Part shown: in pieces, positions 26,476 through 35,926 of the stretch | How the letters are laid out: each line of letters starts with the position of its first letter | Numbering within the stretch: the first letter of the stretch is position 1 | Assembly (NCBI GenBank): GCA_011525745.1 | Contig: WYBU01000105.1 | Span: 31,734 to 95,733, forward strand | Direction: 5' to 3' | DNA from: Planctomycetaceae bacterium | GTDB lineage: Bacteria; Planctomycetota; Phycisphaerae; UBA1845; UTPLA1 | DNA: 64,000 bases | Program-made: the position numbers and the translations under genes | The notes under the pieces: model-generated | What the model was told of the DNA's origin: nothing | The model's input: only the letters and a program-made list of their open reading frames with translations | Database searches by the model: none

Positions 26476-28134
26476 ATGACACAAACCGTTGACATGGCCG
26501 CGGTCGGCTCGGCGGTCAGGCCGCGAGACTCGATGCGCGAGACGGTCGAGTCGATCGTCGTGGCGTTCATTCTGGCGTTCGTCTTCCGCGCGTTCATCGT
26601 CGAGGCCTTTCGCATTCCCACCGGCTCGATGGCGCCGACGCTCTACGGCGCGCATGGTGAGATACGCTGCGACAACTGTGCCTACTCTTTCGCCTTCAAC
26701 ATGCCCCCCGCCGTCCCCGAGACGCTGAAGGTCTATTGCCCCAATTGCCGCCACGGAAACGAAGCCCACAACTCCGCGGCTCGTCCGTTTGCCTGGAGCG
26801 GCGGCGATCGCATCCTGGTGCTCAAGTGGCCGTATGATCTCTTCGGAAAGTGGCTCGGACCCAGGCGATGGGACGTGGCCGTCTTCAAGGACCCGAAGGA
26901 CAGCGATACGAATTTCATCAAGCGGTTGGTCGGTTTGCCCGGCGAAGTGTTCGAGATCATCGACGGCGACGTGTACGCCGCGCCGGCCGACACGGTGCCC
27001 GAGGCGATCCGCCACAAGCTCAATCCGAAAGCGCCGCAGGCGCTGACGTCGTCCGAGCACGCGCGGCTCGATGCGCTGCTGAAGATTCAGCGCAAGACCC
27101 GCCCCGCGCAGCAGTCGCTGTGGATGCTGCACTACGACCACGATTTCCCGCCCGCCCGCGACGAAGCGGCGTCGCCGGCCTGGGTGGCGCACGACGGGGA
27201 CGACGCCGAAAGCGGCTGGCGCACCGATTCGAGCCGGCTGCGGTTCGACGGCCGGGAAGGTCCGGAGCGGATCGTGTCGCTGACGGGCCGGCCAATTCAG
27301 GATATTTATGGTTATAATTTACTGGGCGCCGCGCCCGGACAAGGCTCGGTTTCGGTGGGCGACGCGCGGCTGGAGTTCGTCCTGGCGCCGCGCGAGGCGC
27401 GGGGGCAGTTCTCGGCGTCGCTGAGCAAGGACGGGACGGCGTTCGTCGCGCGCGTTCACGCCGACGGCCGCGTCGATTTGTGCATGAGCCGCCCCGATCG
27501 CGGAGACTTTGAGGAGGTCATCGGCACGGCGCGGATCGCGCCGCCGTCGCCCGAGCGGCCGATTCGAGTGGCGATCGAAAATGTCGATTTCCGCGTATCG
27601 GTGGAAATCGACGGCCAGGTGGTGCTCGAAACCAACGACGCGGTCTATTCCCCCTCGCTGCCTCAACTTCGCGAGCTGGAGCGGCAGGTGGCGCTCGCCT
27701 CGCGCTCGTTCGACAACGCGCCGTCGCGCGTGCGGGCGCGCTTCGCCGCGTCGGGCATGCCGCTGGAAGTGTGGCACGTGCGCGTCTTGCGCGACGTGTA
27801 TTACTGCCGCGTCGATCCGCCCGGCGGCTTGATGCACGAAGTCGAGCCATCGACCGGCCGCGGTACGGCCGGCCGGCCGATCCTGCTGCGCGAGGATGAG
27901 TTCTATGCATGCGGCGACAACAGCCCGCAGAGCAAGGACTCGCGGCTGTGGCCGGCGCGCGAAGTCAGCCCGTTCCTAAGGGCGCGCGGTTCAGCGTATC
28001 AGGTGGGCACGGTGCCGCGCGATCAGATGATCGGTAAAGCTTTCTTCGTGTATTGGCCGGCGGGCAAACGGATCGTCAAGGACGCCGGTCCGCCGATCAT
28101 CCCCAACGTCGGCGAGATGCGCGTGATTCGCTGA
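26476..28134 (+). CDS. lepB: Signal peptidase I with zinc-ribbon and large internal insertions
   Basis: Cleaves signal peptides of exported proteins at the outer face of the inner membrane. After an N-terminal TM (about 26-44) come catalytic Ser51 (PTGSMAPTL), catalytic Lys149 (NFIKRLVGLPGE) and box E (GDNSPQSKDSRLWP, about 480). At 552 aa it is about twice the usual length. A CxxC-x19-CxxC module (Cys65, 68, 88, 91) follows Ser51, and roughly 290 residues separate boxes D and E, with a beta-rich part (IENVDFRVSVEIDGQVVLET) that looks like a jelly-roll. Start ATG at 26476. Confidence 0.93.
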   Translation: MTQTVDMAAVGSAVRPRDSMRETVESIVVAFILAFVFRAFIVEAFRIPTGSMAPTLYGAHGEIRCDNCAYSFAFNMPPAVPETLKVYCPNCRHGNEAHNSAARPFAWSGGDRILVLKWPYDLFGKWLGPRRWDVAVFKDPKDSDTNFIKRLVGLPGEVFEIIDGDVYAAPADTVPEAIRHKLNPKAPQALTSSEHARLDALLKIQRKTRPAQQSLWMLHYDHDFPPARDEAASPAWVAHDGDDAESGWRTDSSRLRFDGREGPERIVSLTGRPIQDIYGYNLLGAAPGQGSVSVGDARLEFVLAPREARGQFSASLSKDGTAFVARVHADGRVDLCMSRPDRGDFEEVIGTARIAPPSPERPIRVAIENVDFRVSVEIDGQVVLETNDAVYSPSLPQLRELERQVALASRSFDNAPSRVRARFAASGMPLEVWHVRVLRDVYYCRVDPPGGLMHEVEPSTGRGTAGRPILLREDEFYACGDNSPQSKDSRLWPAREVSPFLRARGSAYQVGTVPRDQMIGKAFFVYWPAGKRIVKDAGPPIIPNVGEMRVIR

Positions 28135-28646
28135 GCCGCGCCCATGCCGTTGCGCTGGCGCGGGCAGCTCGGATGAGCGGGGGTGGCCCGCCGCGTTGCG
28201 GTGGGTTGGCGATGATAGGAATACGCGCCCACTTCCCATCGTTACATCGCCGCCAACATGCGCGCGCCACGTCGCGATTCTGGATTTCGCGGACAACTCC
28301 GCCGGAACGCGGAGCTTCTGTGCGGCATGACCTTACCTCGCCCACGACGCGGGTTATTCACAAATGCTCAACGCGCTTTTGCGGTCGGCCAGGTGCGCCG
28401 GGGCAACCCACGTTGAATGGCTTCATCGTCGAAATGAGCGAGCGGTCCGAAACGCACGCCCATGCGCACAAGTCCATATTTGTCATGACATTATCGCACA
28501 TTACGGCCGTACACCCGGTTCCATCGCTCCAACAAGCGCTTTCCCTTTGGCGCGATTATCCTTATCCTGCGGCCCCGGTTCGCCGTGCCGAACGCAGCGG
28601 CGTAAACCGGTTGTACACAGAATTTAACAGGCGGAAACCGCATCCC
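28135..28646. other. Gene-free region with repeats before lptB
   Basis: About 510 bp. It begins with a half GGCTCGG-type repeat (28142-28176) next to a partial GCGGTGGG-type repeat (28181-28227). The rest is more A+T-rich toward 28480-28640. The lptB reading frame stays open upstream (in-frame ATG at 28485), so the actual lptB start could lie in this stretch. Confidence 0.45.
28142..28227 (+). repeat. Adjacent half GGCTCGG and partial GCGGTGGG repeats
   Basis: GTTGCGCTGGCGCGGGCAGC then TCGGATGAGC is a right half of the first repeat family; GGGTGGCCCGCCGCGTTGCG then GTGGGTTGGCGATGATAGGA is the left part of the second. The two families are neighbours also at 39672-39911, 42731-42865 and 47666-47945. 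Confidence 0.6.
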
Positions 28647-29405
28647 TTGGAACCCTGGATTCTCGAGTGTCGCGGCCTGATCAAGGCCTATTCCGGTCGC
28701 CGCGTTGTCGATCGCGTCAGCTTCGCCGTCGGCCGCGGCGAAATCGTGGGCCTGCTCGGCCGGAACGGCGCCGGCAAGACGACCAGCTTTCGAATCGCGG
28801 TTGGCATGGTGCGACCGGACGGCGGCGACGTGGTGCTCAAGGGCGAGAACGTCAGCCGCGAACCGATGTACCGTCGCGCCCAGCGAGGCATGGGCTATCT
28901 GTCGCAGGAGAACAGCGTTTTCGTGCGGATGACGGTGGAGGAAAACCTGCTGGCCATTCTCGAGGTGGTCGGTGGCCGATCTCGCGGCGAGCGTGCGGCG
29001 CGGGCCGCGGAGTTGATGGAGCAGTTCGGCCTGAGCCGGCTGGCGCGGCAGGAAGCGCGGACGTTGTCGGGCGGCGAGCGACGCAAGCTGGAGATTGCGC
29101 GGGCGCTGATCACCAGTCCGGCGATCTTGCTGCTCGACGAGCCGTTCAGCGGCGTCGATCCGATCGCGGTGCAGGACTTGCAGCGCGAGATACTACGATT
29201 GAAGAACGACTCGGGTCTGAGCATCCTGCTGACCGACCACAACGTGCGCGAGACGCTGGCCGTGACCGACCGCAGCTACATCATTCACGAAGGCCGCGTA
29301 CTGCGCGAAGGCCCGCCGCGCGAGCTGGTCAACGATGATCTGGTGAAGCAGACCTACCTGGGCGACACGTTCCGCGGCGATGAATTCGACCGGACGAGAA
29401 GGTGA
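28647..29405 (+). CDS. lptB: LptB-like ABC transporter ATPase
   Basis: The ATPase of the lipopolysaccharide exporter LptB2FG, which drives LPS from the inner membrane to the outer leaflet. Walker A is GRNGAGKTT, Q-loop LSQENSVF, signature LSGGERRK, Walker B LLLDEPFSG and the H-loop TDHNVRET. The VDPIAVQDLQREILRLK segment is characteristic of LptB. By homology the protein begins near LEPWILECRGLIKAYSGRRV, which corresponds to a TTG at 28647; the ribosome-binding site is poor and an ATG at 28485 is in frame, so the start is uncertain. No lptA, lptC, lptF or lptG is adjacent. Confidence 0.9.
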   Translation: MEPWILECRGLIKAYSGRRVVDRVSFAVGRGEIVGLLGRNGAGKTTSFRIAVGMVRPDGGDVVLKGENVSREPMYRRAQRGMGYLSQENSVFVRMTVEENLLAILEVVGGRSRGERAARAAELMEQFGLSRLARQEARTLSGGERRKLEIARALITSPAILLLDEPFSGVDPIAVQDLQREILRLKNDSGLSILLTDHNVRETLAVTDRSYIIHEGRVLREGPPRELVNDDLVKQTYLGDTFRGDEFDRTRR

Positions 29406-29440
29406 GCATTGTAGTCAGTTGTCAGCAATGCGCTGCTGAA

Positions 29441-29514
29441 CCGAGCCCCAAGCGCAAGCGCCGGGGTCGCCTCGTCACCGCGCGTTCCGCATCGCTCGCG
29501 CTGGCGGCTCGGAT
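29441..29514 (+). repeat. GGCTCGG-type palindromic repeat
   Basis: CCGAGCCCCAAGCGCAAGCG on the left matches, inverted, CGCTCGCGCTGGCGGCTCGG on the right. It fills the space between the convergent lptB and molybdoenzyme genes. Confidence 0.65.
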
Positions 29515-29522
29515 AATCTCGA

Positions 29523-31721
29523 TTACGCCTCCAGCCGTATCGGCACGTTCTTGAACGCCGGCGTGTGCGACTCCGCGTCCGCCGTGTCCGGCACCAGCAC
29601 GTTCGCCTCAGGATAGTACATCGCCGCGTTGCCGGCCCGGATCGGCGCGCGGCGAACCAGAATGCCGCGCATGCGCCCGGCCGGACCGACGACCGTGACG
29701 CGCTGGTCTTCGCGCAGACCGAAGCGGCGAATGTCCTCGTCGCTCATCAGAATCACGTCGCGCCGCTCCTGCCCGCGGTACAGGTCCGCTTCTTCATAGA
29801 CCACCGTGTTGAACTGCCCTTCGCTCCGCAACGTCATCAACCGCAGCGCGCCCGCCGCATCGTCGAAGCGCGGCAGCGCCGGAACGTGAAAGCGCGCCCG
29901 TCCGCCGGGCGTGCGGAACTTCGGCTCGTGCAGTATGCGGCCGTCGATGTGAAATTCTCGCCGCGTGCGGTCGATCTCGCCCATCGCCTCATAGCCCGGA
30001 ATGATCGACGCGATCAGGCGGCGGATGTTCTCGTGCCGCTCCAGAGCCGACCAGTCCAACGGCCCGGCCGATGCGCGATCCGTCAAAACACGTCGGGCCA
30101 GGCAGGCGACCAGTTCGACTTCGCTGCGCGGTCCGGGCAGCCGCGCCGGTCCGCCGTCGCTGAGACGCACGTAGTTGAACATCGACTCCTGCGTCGTCGC
30201 CTGCGACTCCTCGTCGCGCGCCCGCACGGGCAGAATCATCGTCTCTCGCGCGCGGCCCCAGGCGTGCCCCGTGTTCAGCGTCGTGCTCATATAGACGATC
30301 GAATCGAGCCTGGCGAAAGCCGCGGCCGTCCGCGCCGCATCGGGCGTCGCGCCGAACAGATTTCCGCCCAGGCACCACGCATGTCGCATCGTGCCGTCTT
30401 GCATCGCACGGATGCACGCAAGCGTGTCCATGCCCGGCGTCGTGGGAAGCGTCACGCCGAACTGCGCTTGCAGCCGCTCCAGCACGATCGGCGCAAGCCG
30501 CGGCGTCACGCCCATCGAGCCGACGCCCTGCACATTCGAGTGTCCGCGGATCGGCAGCAGACCGGCGTGCGGCCGGCCCACCATGCCGCGCAGCAGCGCC
30601 AGATTGACGATCGCCCGCACGTTGTCGACGCCGTGGACGTGATGCGTCACGCCCATCGTCCAGGCGAAAATCGTCGCCCGCGACCCCGCGTACAGGCGGG
30701 CGGCCCGCTCGATGTCGGCCCGCGAAACGCCGCTGTCGCGTTCGAGATCGGACCAGCGCACCTCGCGCACGTGTTCGCGAAAAGTCTCGAAGCCCTCGGT
30801 GTGACGGCCGATGAAATCGAGGTCCGCGGCCTGCGTCGCGGCCTTCTGCATCTCGACGATTGCCTTGGCAATGCCGGTCAGCAGGGCGATGTCCCCGCCG
30901 ATGTGCGGCTGAAGGTACAGGCTGGCGATGGTGTCGCCGAACAGCAGGCTGCGCAGCCGCGACGGAACGCGGAAACTCACCAGCCCGGTTTCGCGCAGCG
31001 GATTGATCACAATGACGTGCCCGCCGCGCCGCCGCAGATCCGCCAGCATCGCCATCAGCCGCGGATGATTGGAGGCGGGATTGCCGCCGATGAGGAAAAA
31101 CAGATCGCAATGCGCCACGTCGTCCAGCGTGACGGTGGCGGTGCCGGCGCCGATGGCCGACTTCAGCCCCACCCCGCTGGCCTGATGGCAGTAATAGCTG
31201 CAATTATTGACGTTGTTGGTGCCGTAGAGCCGCGCGAAAAGCTGCCAAAAAAAAGCGGCTTCATTGGAAGCCCGTCCGCTGAAGTAGAAAAAGTTCTCGT
31301 CGGGGCGCGAGCCTTTCAGCCGCGCCGTGCAGCGCTTTAGCGCCTCATCCCACGAAATCGGCCGGTAGTGCGCGTCCTCGGGGCCGGCGTAGAGCGGATC
31401 GTTCAATCGACCGGCGTGTTCCAGTTCGCGCGGCGACAACGATCGCAGCTCGGCGAATCCGTAACGGGCGAAGAACTCCGGCGTGATGCGCCCCTGCATG
31501 TCCGCCACCATGGCCTGCATCGACTTCTTGCAGACCTCGGGGAAATGTCCCGCCTCGTTGACCATGCCCCCCGACTGACCGCCCATGCCCAGCGCGCAGG
31601 TCTTGCAGGCGTTTTTGGCGCGCAGGGCGTGGTACAGTTTGCGCACGCCGCCCGCGCGGCGGGCCATGCGCAGGGAATACCATATGGCGCTCCATCCGCC
31701 GCCCGATCGCGGTGCTCGCAT
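29523..31721 (-). CDS. FdhF/YdeP-family molybdopterin oxidoreductase
   Basis: A 732-residue Mo-bisMGD oxidoreductase close to YdeP. It starts like the family (GGWSAIWYSLRMARRAGG) and has CKTCALGMGGQSGG (Cys39/42). Cys178 in NNCSYYCHQASGVGL aligns with the Sec/Cys that ligates Mo in formate dehydrogenase H. RGHSNVQGVGSMGVTPR and the C-terminal MopB_CT domain (LMTLRSEGQFNTVVY, AAMYYPEANVLVP) are present. The substrate is unknown; YdeP of E. coli is linked to acid resistance. Only this segment of a longer open frame is the gene: upstream of 31721 it is antisense to the antiporter. Divergent from it by 99 bp. Confidence 0.9.
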   Translation of the reverse strand: MRAPRSGGGWSAIWYSLRMARRAGGVRKLYHALRAKNACKTCALGMGGQSGGMVNEAGHFPEVCKKSMQAMVADMQGRITPEFFARYGFAELRSLSPRELEHAGRLNDPLYAGPEDAHYRPISWDEALKRCTARLKGSRPDENFFYFSGRASNEAAFFWQLFARLYGTNNVNNCSYYCHQASGVGLKSAIGAGTATVTLDDVAHCDLFFLIGGNPASNHPRLMAMLADLRRRGGHVIVINPLRETGLVSFRVPSRLRSLLFGDTIASLYLQPHIGGDIALLTGIAKAIVEMQKAATQAADLDFIGRHTEGFETFREHVREVRWSDLERDSGVSRADIERAARLYAGSRATIFAWTMGVTHHVHGVDNVRAIVNLALLRGMVGRPHAGLLPIRGHSNVQGVGSMGVTPRLAPIVLERLQAQFGVTLPTTPGMDTLACIRAMQDGTMRHAWCLGGNLFGATPDAARTAAAFARLDSIVYMSTTLNTGHAWGRARETMILPVRARDEESQATTQESMFNYVRLSDGGPARLPGPRSEVELVACLARRVLTDRASAGPLDWSALERHENIRRLIASIIPGYEAMGEIDRTRREFHIDGRILHEPKFRTPGGRARFHVPALPRFDDAAGALRLMTLRSEGQFNTVVYEEADLYRGQERRDVILMSDEDIRRFGLREDQRVTVVGPAGRMRGILVRRAPIRAGNAAMYYPEANVLVPDTADAESHTPAFKNVPIRLEA

Positions 31722-31820
31722 GGCAGAACTCCGGCCCCGCAGTAACCTATTCGCTCCGACGTATCCGCATGTTGCCCGCTGACGCATCGGCCGGCAAGGC
31801 TTCGCAAGATCGGTCTGACG

Positions 31821-33656
31821 ATGACGCCGCTGACGGAACTGGTGCTGGTGCTCGTGCTCGGGAGCCTCGCGCAATGGATCGCGTGGCGCCTCCGGCTTCC
31901 GTCGATCCTTCTGCTGCTGACCACCGGCATCGTGGTCGGACCGATCGTGCACGTGATCGACCCCGACGCCCTGTTCGGCGCGCTGCTGCGGCCGGTTGTG
32001 TCTCTGTCCGTCGCGCTGATTCTCTTCGAAGGCGGGCTTAGTCTCGATTTCCGCGAGCTGCGCGGCACCGGTCAGATTGTCTGGCGACTCGTCACGATGG
32101 GCATGGCCGCAACCTGGATCGTGGCGGCCGTCGCGGCCCATTACGTGCTCGGCCTCGACTGGTCCGTGGCGGCCCTGCTGGGCGCGATCCTGACCGTGAC
32201 CGGCCCGACCGTCATCCTGCCCCTGCTGCGGACGGTGCGCCCCATCGGCGCGGTCGGGCCGATTCTCAAGTGGGAAGGCATCGTCATCGACCCCATCGGC
32301 GCTTTCGCCGCCGTCCTGACGTTCGAAGTGATTCTTATCGGCGAAATGCAAAGCCCCTCGCGCCACATCACCGAAGCCATCATGCGCATGTTGCTGGCGG
32401 GATTCGGCTTGGGCATCGCCGGGGCGGCCGTGCTCGTTCAGGCGCTGCGCCGGTTCTGGATTCCCGAGTTTCTGCAAAGCTCGATCACGCTGATGCTGGT
32501 CGGGGCTTCCTTCGCGGCTTCCAACGCCATACAGCCGGAATCGGGGTTGCTGGCAGTGACCGTCATGGGCATCGTCCTGGCGAATCAGCGCCGCGCGGAC
32601 GTGCGCCCGATCGTCGAGTTCAAGGAAAACCTGCGCGTTCTGCTCATCGCCGCGATGTTCATTCTCCTCAGCGCCCGCCTCGAGGTCGAAGACATGGTGC
32701 AGTTCGGCGTCCCGGGCGGACTGTTCGTCCTCGTCGTGATGTTCGTCGGCCGCCCGCTGTGCGTTCTTGTGTCGACGCTCGGTTCGTCGCTGAAGTGGGC
32801 GGAGCGGATGTTCCTGATGTGGATGGCGCCGCGCGGCATCGTCGCCGCCTCGGTCGCCTCCGTCTTCGCACTGGAGCTGGAGCGGGCCGGCGTGGAGCAG
32901 GCGCGGCTGCTGGTGCCGGCGACGTTCGGAACCATCATCGGAACGGTGCTGATCTACGGCTTGACGGCCGTGTCGGTGGCGCGCCGGCTGGGTCTGGCCG
33001 AGCCGGACGCGCCCGGCGTTCTGATCGTCGGGGCGCATCCGCTGGCGCGGGCGATTGCCGCCACGTTGCAGGGCCTGGGCATCCGCGCCGTGCTCGTGGA
33101 TGTCAACGCCGAAAACATCGCGGCGGCGCGCATGGAGGGATTGAGCACGTATCACGGCAACATTCTCGGCCGAAAGATCATGGACGATCTCGATCTGGGC
33201 GGAATCGGCAAGCTGCTGGCGTTGACGTCGAACGACGAAGTCAACATGCTGGCCGTGCATCGTTTCGGCCGGCTGTTCGACCGGGTCAACGCCTATCAAT
33301 TGCCGCCCGAGCGGGCCGGTTCGCAACTCGCCGATCCGGAACATCATCTCCTCGGCCGCGTGCTGTTCCGGCCCGATGCCACTTACTCCGCGCTGGACCG
33401 GCGGCTGGAGTCGGGCTGGACGCTCCGCGCCACGCCGCTGACCGAGACGTTTGACTATGCCTCCTATCGCCAGGTGCACGGCGACGATGCGCTTCCGATG
33501 TTCATCGTGACCGGCGCGGGAAAGTTGAATGTGATCACGCCCGAGCGCGGCCGCATCGAACCGCGGGCCGGGCACAAGATCGTCAGCCTGACGGCCCCGC
33601 GCGAATCCCAGGATCGGCAGCCCGCCGCGCCTGCGGCCCCCGAACAGCCGGCCTGA
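31821..33656 (+). CDS. Na+(K+)/H+ antiporter, CPA1 type, with C-terminal TrkA-N domain
   Basis: A 611-residue cation/proton antiporter. Residues about 1-385 form the transmembrane domain of roughly a dozen helices, with TGIVVGPI, LFEGGLSLDF, GAILTVTGPTVILPLL and the WEGIVIDPIGAF helix; residues about 395-510 form a Rossmann nucleotide-binding domain (VLIVGAHPLARAIAATLQGL). A Pro/Ala-rich tail follows. Expected to export Na+ or K+ in exchange for protons, regulated by nucleotides. Start ATG at 31821. Divergent from the YdeP-like gene, which may also concern pH or stress, but nothing shows shared control. Confidence 0.9.
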   Translation: MTPLTELVLVLVLGSLAQWIAWRLRLPSILLLLTTGIVVGPIVHVIDPDALFGALLRPVVSLSVALILFEGGLSLDFRELRGTGQIVWRLVTMGMAATWIVAAVAAHYVLGLDWSVAALLGAILTVTGPTVILPLLRTVRPIGAVGPILKWEGIVIDPIGAFAAVLTFEVILIGEMQSPSRHITEAIMRMLLAGFGLGIAGAAVLVQALRRFWIPEFLQSSITLMLVGASFAASNAIQPESGLLAVTVMGIVLANQRRADVRPIVEFKENLRVLLIAAMFILLSARLEVEDMVQFGVPGGLFVLVVMFVGRPLCVLVSTLGSSLKWAERMFLMWMAPRGIVAASVASVFALELERAGVEQARLLVPATFGTIIGTVLIYGLTAVSVARRLGLAEPDAPGVLIVGAHPLARAIAATLQGLGIRAVLVDVNAENIAAARMEGLSTYHGNILGRKIMDDLDLGGIGKLLALTSNDEVNMLAVHRFGRLFDRVNAYQLPPERAGSQLADPEHHLLGRVLFRPDATYSALDRRLESGWTLRATPLTETFDYASYRQVHGDDALPMFIVTGAGKLNVITPERGRIEPRAGHKIVSLTAPRESQDRQPAAPAAPEQPA

Positions 33657-33738
33657 GATGCCCCGGCAGAGGCGCTAAACTGTTGCGTGACGCTCGAAGG
33701 GACGCTTCGAGCCGCGGGCCGGTGGAATGGGAGGCAGC

Positions 33739-35649
33739 ATGGCGGCGCCGTGGCAGGATCGAGTGCGTTCGAAGCTCACCTCGTTGAAAGCGGCCGTATC
33801 GCAAATCCGGCGCGGCGAGCACATCTTTCTGTCGTGCGGCTCGGCGGCGCCGCTGGGCTTGATTCCCGGGCTGGTCGCCGAGGACGTCGGCCTGTCGCAC
33901 AACGAGATCATCCACCTGCTGACGTTGGGAGAGGCCCCCTACACGCGGCCGGAGTTCGCCGAGCGATTCCGCCACAACGCCCTGTTCATCGGTCCCAACG
34001 TGCGGGCCGCCGTCACCGAGGGCCGCGCCGACTATACCCCTGTTTTTCTATCTGAAATTCCAGCGCTGATCCGCTCCGGTCGAATTCCCATCGACGTGGC
34101 GATGATTTCCGTCACGCCGCCCGACGCCGCCGGTTATTGCAGCCTGGGAACGCACGTCGACCTCGCGCCGGCGGTGCTGGACGTGGTGCGGCTCGTGATC
34201 GCCGAAATCAATCCGCGCCTGCCGCGCACCAACGGCCAGTCGCGCGTGCACGTCGATCGCATCCACGCGCTGGTCGAGGCCGATCATCCGCTGCCGGAGC
34301 TGACGCCGCCGGGATCGACCGAAGAGACCGAGACCATCGCGCAGCACATCGCCGATCTGATCCCCGACGGAGCGACGCTCCAGTTGGGCATCGGCACGAT
34401 TCCCGACGCCGTCGTACGGCATCTGAAGGAACACAGCGACCTGGGCATTCACAGCGAGATGTTCAGCGACGGCGTGGTCGAGCTGGCCCAGCGCGGCGTG
34501 ATTACGGGCAACGCCAAGAAGCTCAATCCCGCGAAAATCGTCGCCAGCTTCGTGCTGGGCACGCGCAAAACCTACGACTTCGTCAACGAGAACCCGACGG
34601 TCGAGTTGTATCCCGCGGAGTACACCAACGACCCCTACATCATCGCCGTCAACGACGACGTGATCGCCATCAACACCGCGCTGGAAATCGACCTGACCGG
34701 CCAGGTCTGTGCCGACTCGATCGGGGCGCGCTTCTATAGCGGCATCGGCGGGCAGGTCGACTTCATTCGCGGCGCCGCCCGCAGCAAGCGCGGCAAGCCC
34801 GTCATCGCCCTGCCGTCGACGGCGCAGAACGGGGTCGTTTCGCGCATCGTCCCGCGCCTGGCCGATGGCGCCGGCGTCGTCACCACGCGCGGCGACGTGC
34901 ATTACGTGGTCACCGAGTACGGCGTGGCCGATCTGCATGGCCGCACCATCCGCGAACGGGCGATGAGCCTGATCTCCATCGCCCATCCCAAGTTCCGCCC
35001 CTGGCTGCTGGCCGAGGCCAAGCGCCGCGCGTACGTCTATATCGACCAGATCGAGCCGCCGGTGACCGTGCCGCTCTACCCCAGCCGCCTGGAGTCGCGC
35101 GCGACCGCGTCCGACTGCCTGAGCCTGCTCATCCGGCCGGTGCGGGCCACCGACGAGCGCAACGTGCACGACATGTTCTATCGATTCAGCCACGAGACGA
35201 TCTACCAGCGCTTCGCCGAAATGAGGGACTACCTCGGCCGCGAGAGCCTTCAGGCGTTCTGCACGATCGACTACGAGCGCGACATGACGCTGGTGGCCGA
35301 AGTCAAGAACGGCCCGACGACGCCCATCGCCGGCATGGCGCTGTACGTGCTCGACCGGCGGACGCAGTACGGCCGACTGGCGTGCATGGTGGCGGACGCC
35401 TACCGCGGGCGAGGCATCGCCACGCTGTTGGTGCGGGCGCTGGCGGACATCGCACAGGCGCGCAACCTGCGGGGCTTGATCGCGGAGATGACGCCCGACA
35501 ACACCGGCATGAGGCGCGTGCTGGAAAAAATGGGCTATCCGCTGGAGTCGACCCACGAAGGCCGGACGATCATGCTCAAGATGACGTTCACCCGCGCGTC
35601 GGGCGGCGCCGGCGTGCCGACGGAGGGGCGCGAGAGGGCGCGGAAATAG
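33739..35649 (+). CDS. Acetyl-CoA hydrolase/CoA-transferase fused to a GNAT acetyltransferase
   Basis: A bifunctional protein of 636 residues. Residues about 5-430 are a class I CoA-transferase/acetyl-CoA hydrolase (IRRGEHIFLSCGSAAPLGLI, GIGTIPDAVVRHL, IHSEMFSDGVVEL, SGIGGQVDFIRGAARS, VTTRGDVHYVVTEYGVADLHG); residues about 460-620 are a GNAT domain (LLIRPVRATDERNVHDMFYRF, YRGRGIATLLVRALADIA). The first would move CoA between short acyl groups or hydrolyse acetyl-CoA; the second might acetylate a protein lysine. The start is ATG at 33739, preceded by GGGAGG; an ATG at 33727 is in frame. Confidence 0.9.
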   Translation: MAAPWQDRVRSKLTSLKAAVSQIRRGEHIFLSCGSAAPLGLIPGLVAEDVGLSHNEIIHLLTLGEAPYTRPEFAERFRHNALFIGPNVRAAVTEGRADYTPVFLSEIPALIRSGRIPIDVAMISVTPPDAAGYCSLGTHVDLAPAVLDVVRLVIAEINPRLPRTNGQSRVHVDRIHALVEADHPLPELTPPGSTEETETIAQHIADLIPDGATLQLGIGTIPDAVVRHLKEHSDLGIHSEMFSDGVVELAQRGVITGNAKKLNPAKIVASFVLGTRKTYDFVNENPTVELYPAEYTNDPYIIAVNDDVIAINTALEIDLTGQVCADSIGARFYSGIGGQVDFIRGAARSKRGKPVIALPSTAQNGVVSRIVPRLADGAGVVTTRGDVHYVVTEYGVADLHGRTIRERAMSLISIAHPKFRPWLLAEAKRRAYVYIDQIEPPVTVPLYPSRLESRATASDCLSLLIRPVRATDERNVHDMFYRFSHETIYQRFAEMRDYLGRESLQAFCTIDYERDMTLVAEVKNGPTTPIAGMALYVLDRRTQYGRLACMVADAYRGRGIATLLVRALADIAQARNLRGLIAEMTPDNTGMRRVLEKMGYPLESTHEGRTIMLKMTFTRASGGAGVPTEGRERARK

Positions 35650-35680
35650 GGCGCGCTGCCGGATGTGGGCGCTAACAACA

Positions 35681-35708
35681 CGAACCCAATCGCGACCGTG
35701 AGGCAGCG
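35681..35708 (+). repeat. CCGTGAGGGAG-type dispersed repeat (degenerate)
   Basis: CGAACCCAATCGCGACCGTG followed by AGGCAGCG; a second copy lies 110 bp downstream in the same intergenic region. Confidence 0.5.
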
Positions 35709-35821
35709 CCGAGTTGCCTTCGCAGAATATTCGACGCGCATCGTGGTCGGCGTGCCTCGAAGTCTGCTGCTCGCGCGTGTCTTGATGGCGTACCGATTGC
35801 CCCCGGCGCGAAAGGAACGAG

Positions 35822-35845
35822 CCGAACCGCGACCGTGAGGGAGCG
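35822..35845 (+). repeat. CCGTGAGGGAG-type dispersed repeat
   Basis: Perfect match to the 24-bp word at 10316. The 270-bp gap between the fusion gene and the convergent TPR gene holds no gene besides these repeats. Confidence 0.7.
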
Positions 35846-35926
35846 GCGGGGAAACTCCCCTTGACGCCGCCCGCCTCCGCCGGTCACCGGGTCCGCCTGT
35901 GCAGCGGTCGACGCGCATTCGATTGT

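Noticed and set aside
31722..33575. N-terminal 600 codons of the 1350-codon minus-strand frame that contains the YdeP-like gene
   Set aside because: They are antisense to the well-supported antiporter gene and have the Arg/His/Gln-rich composition of shadow translation; homology begins at 31721.
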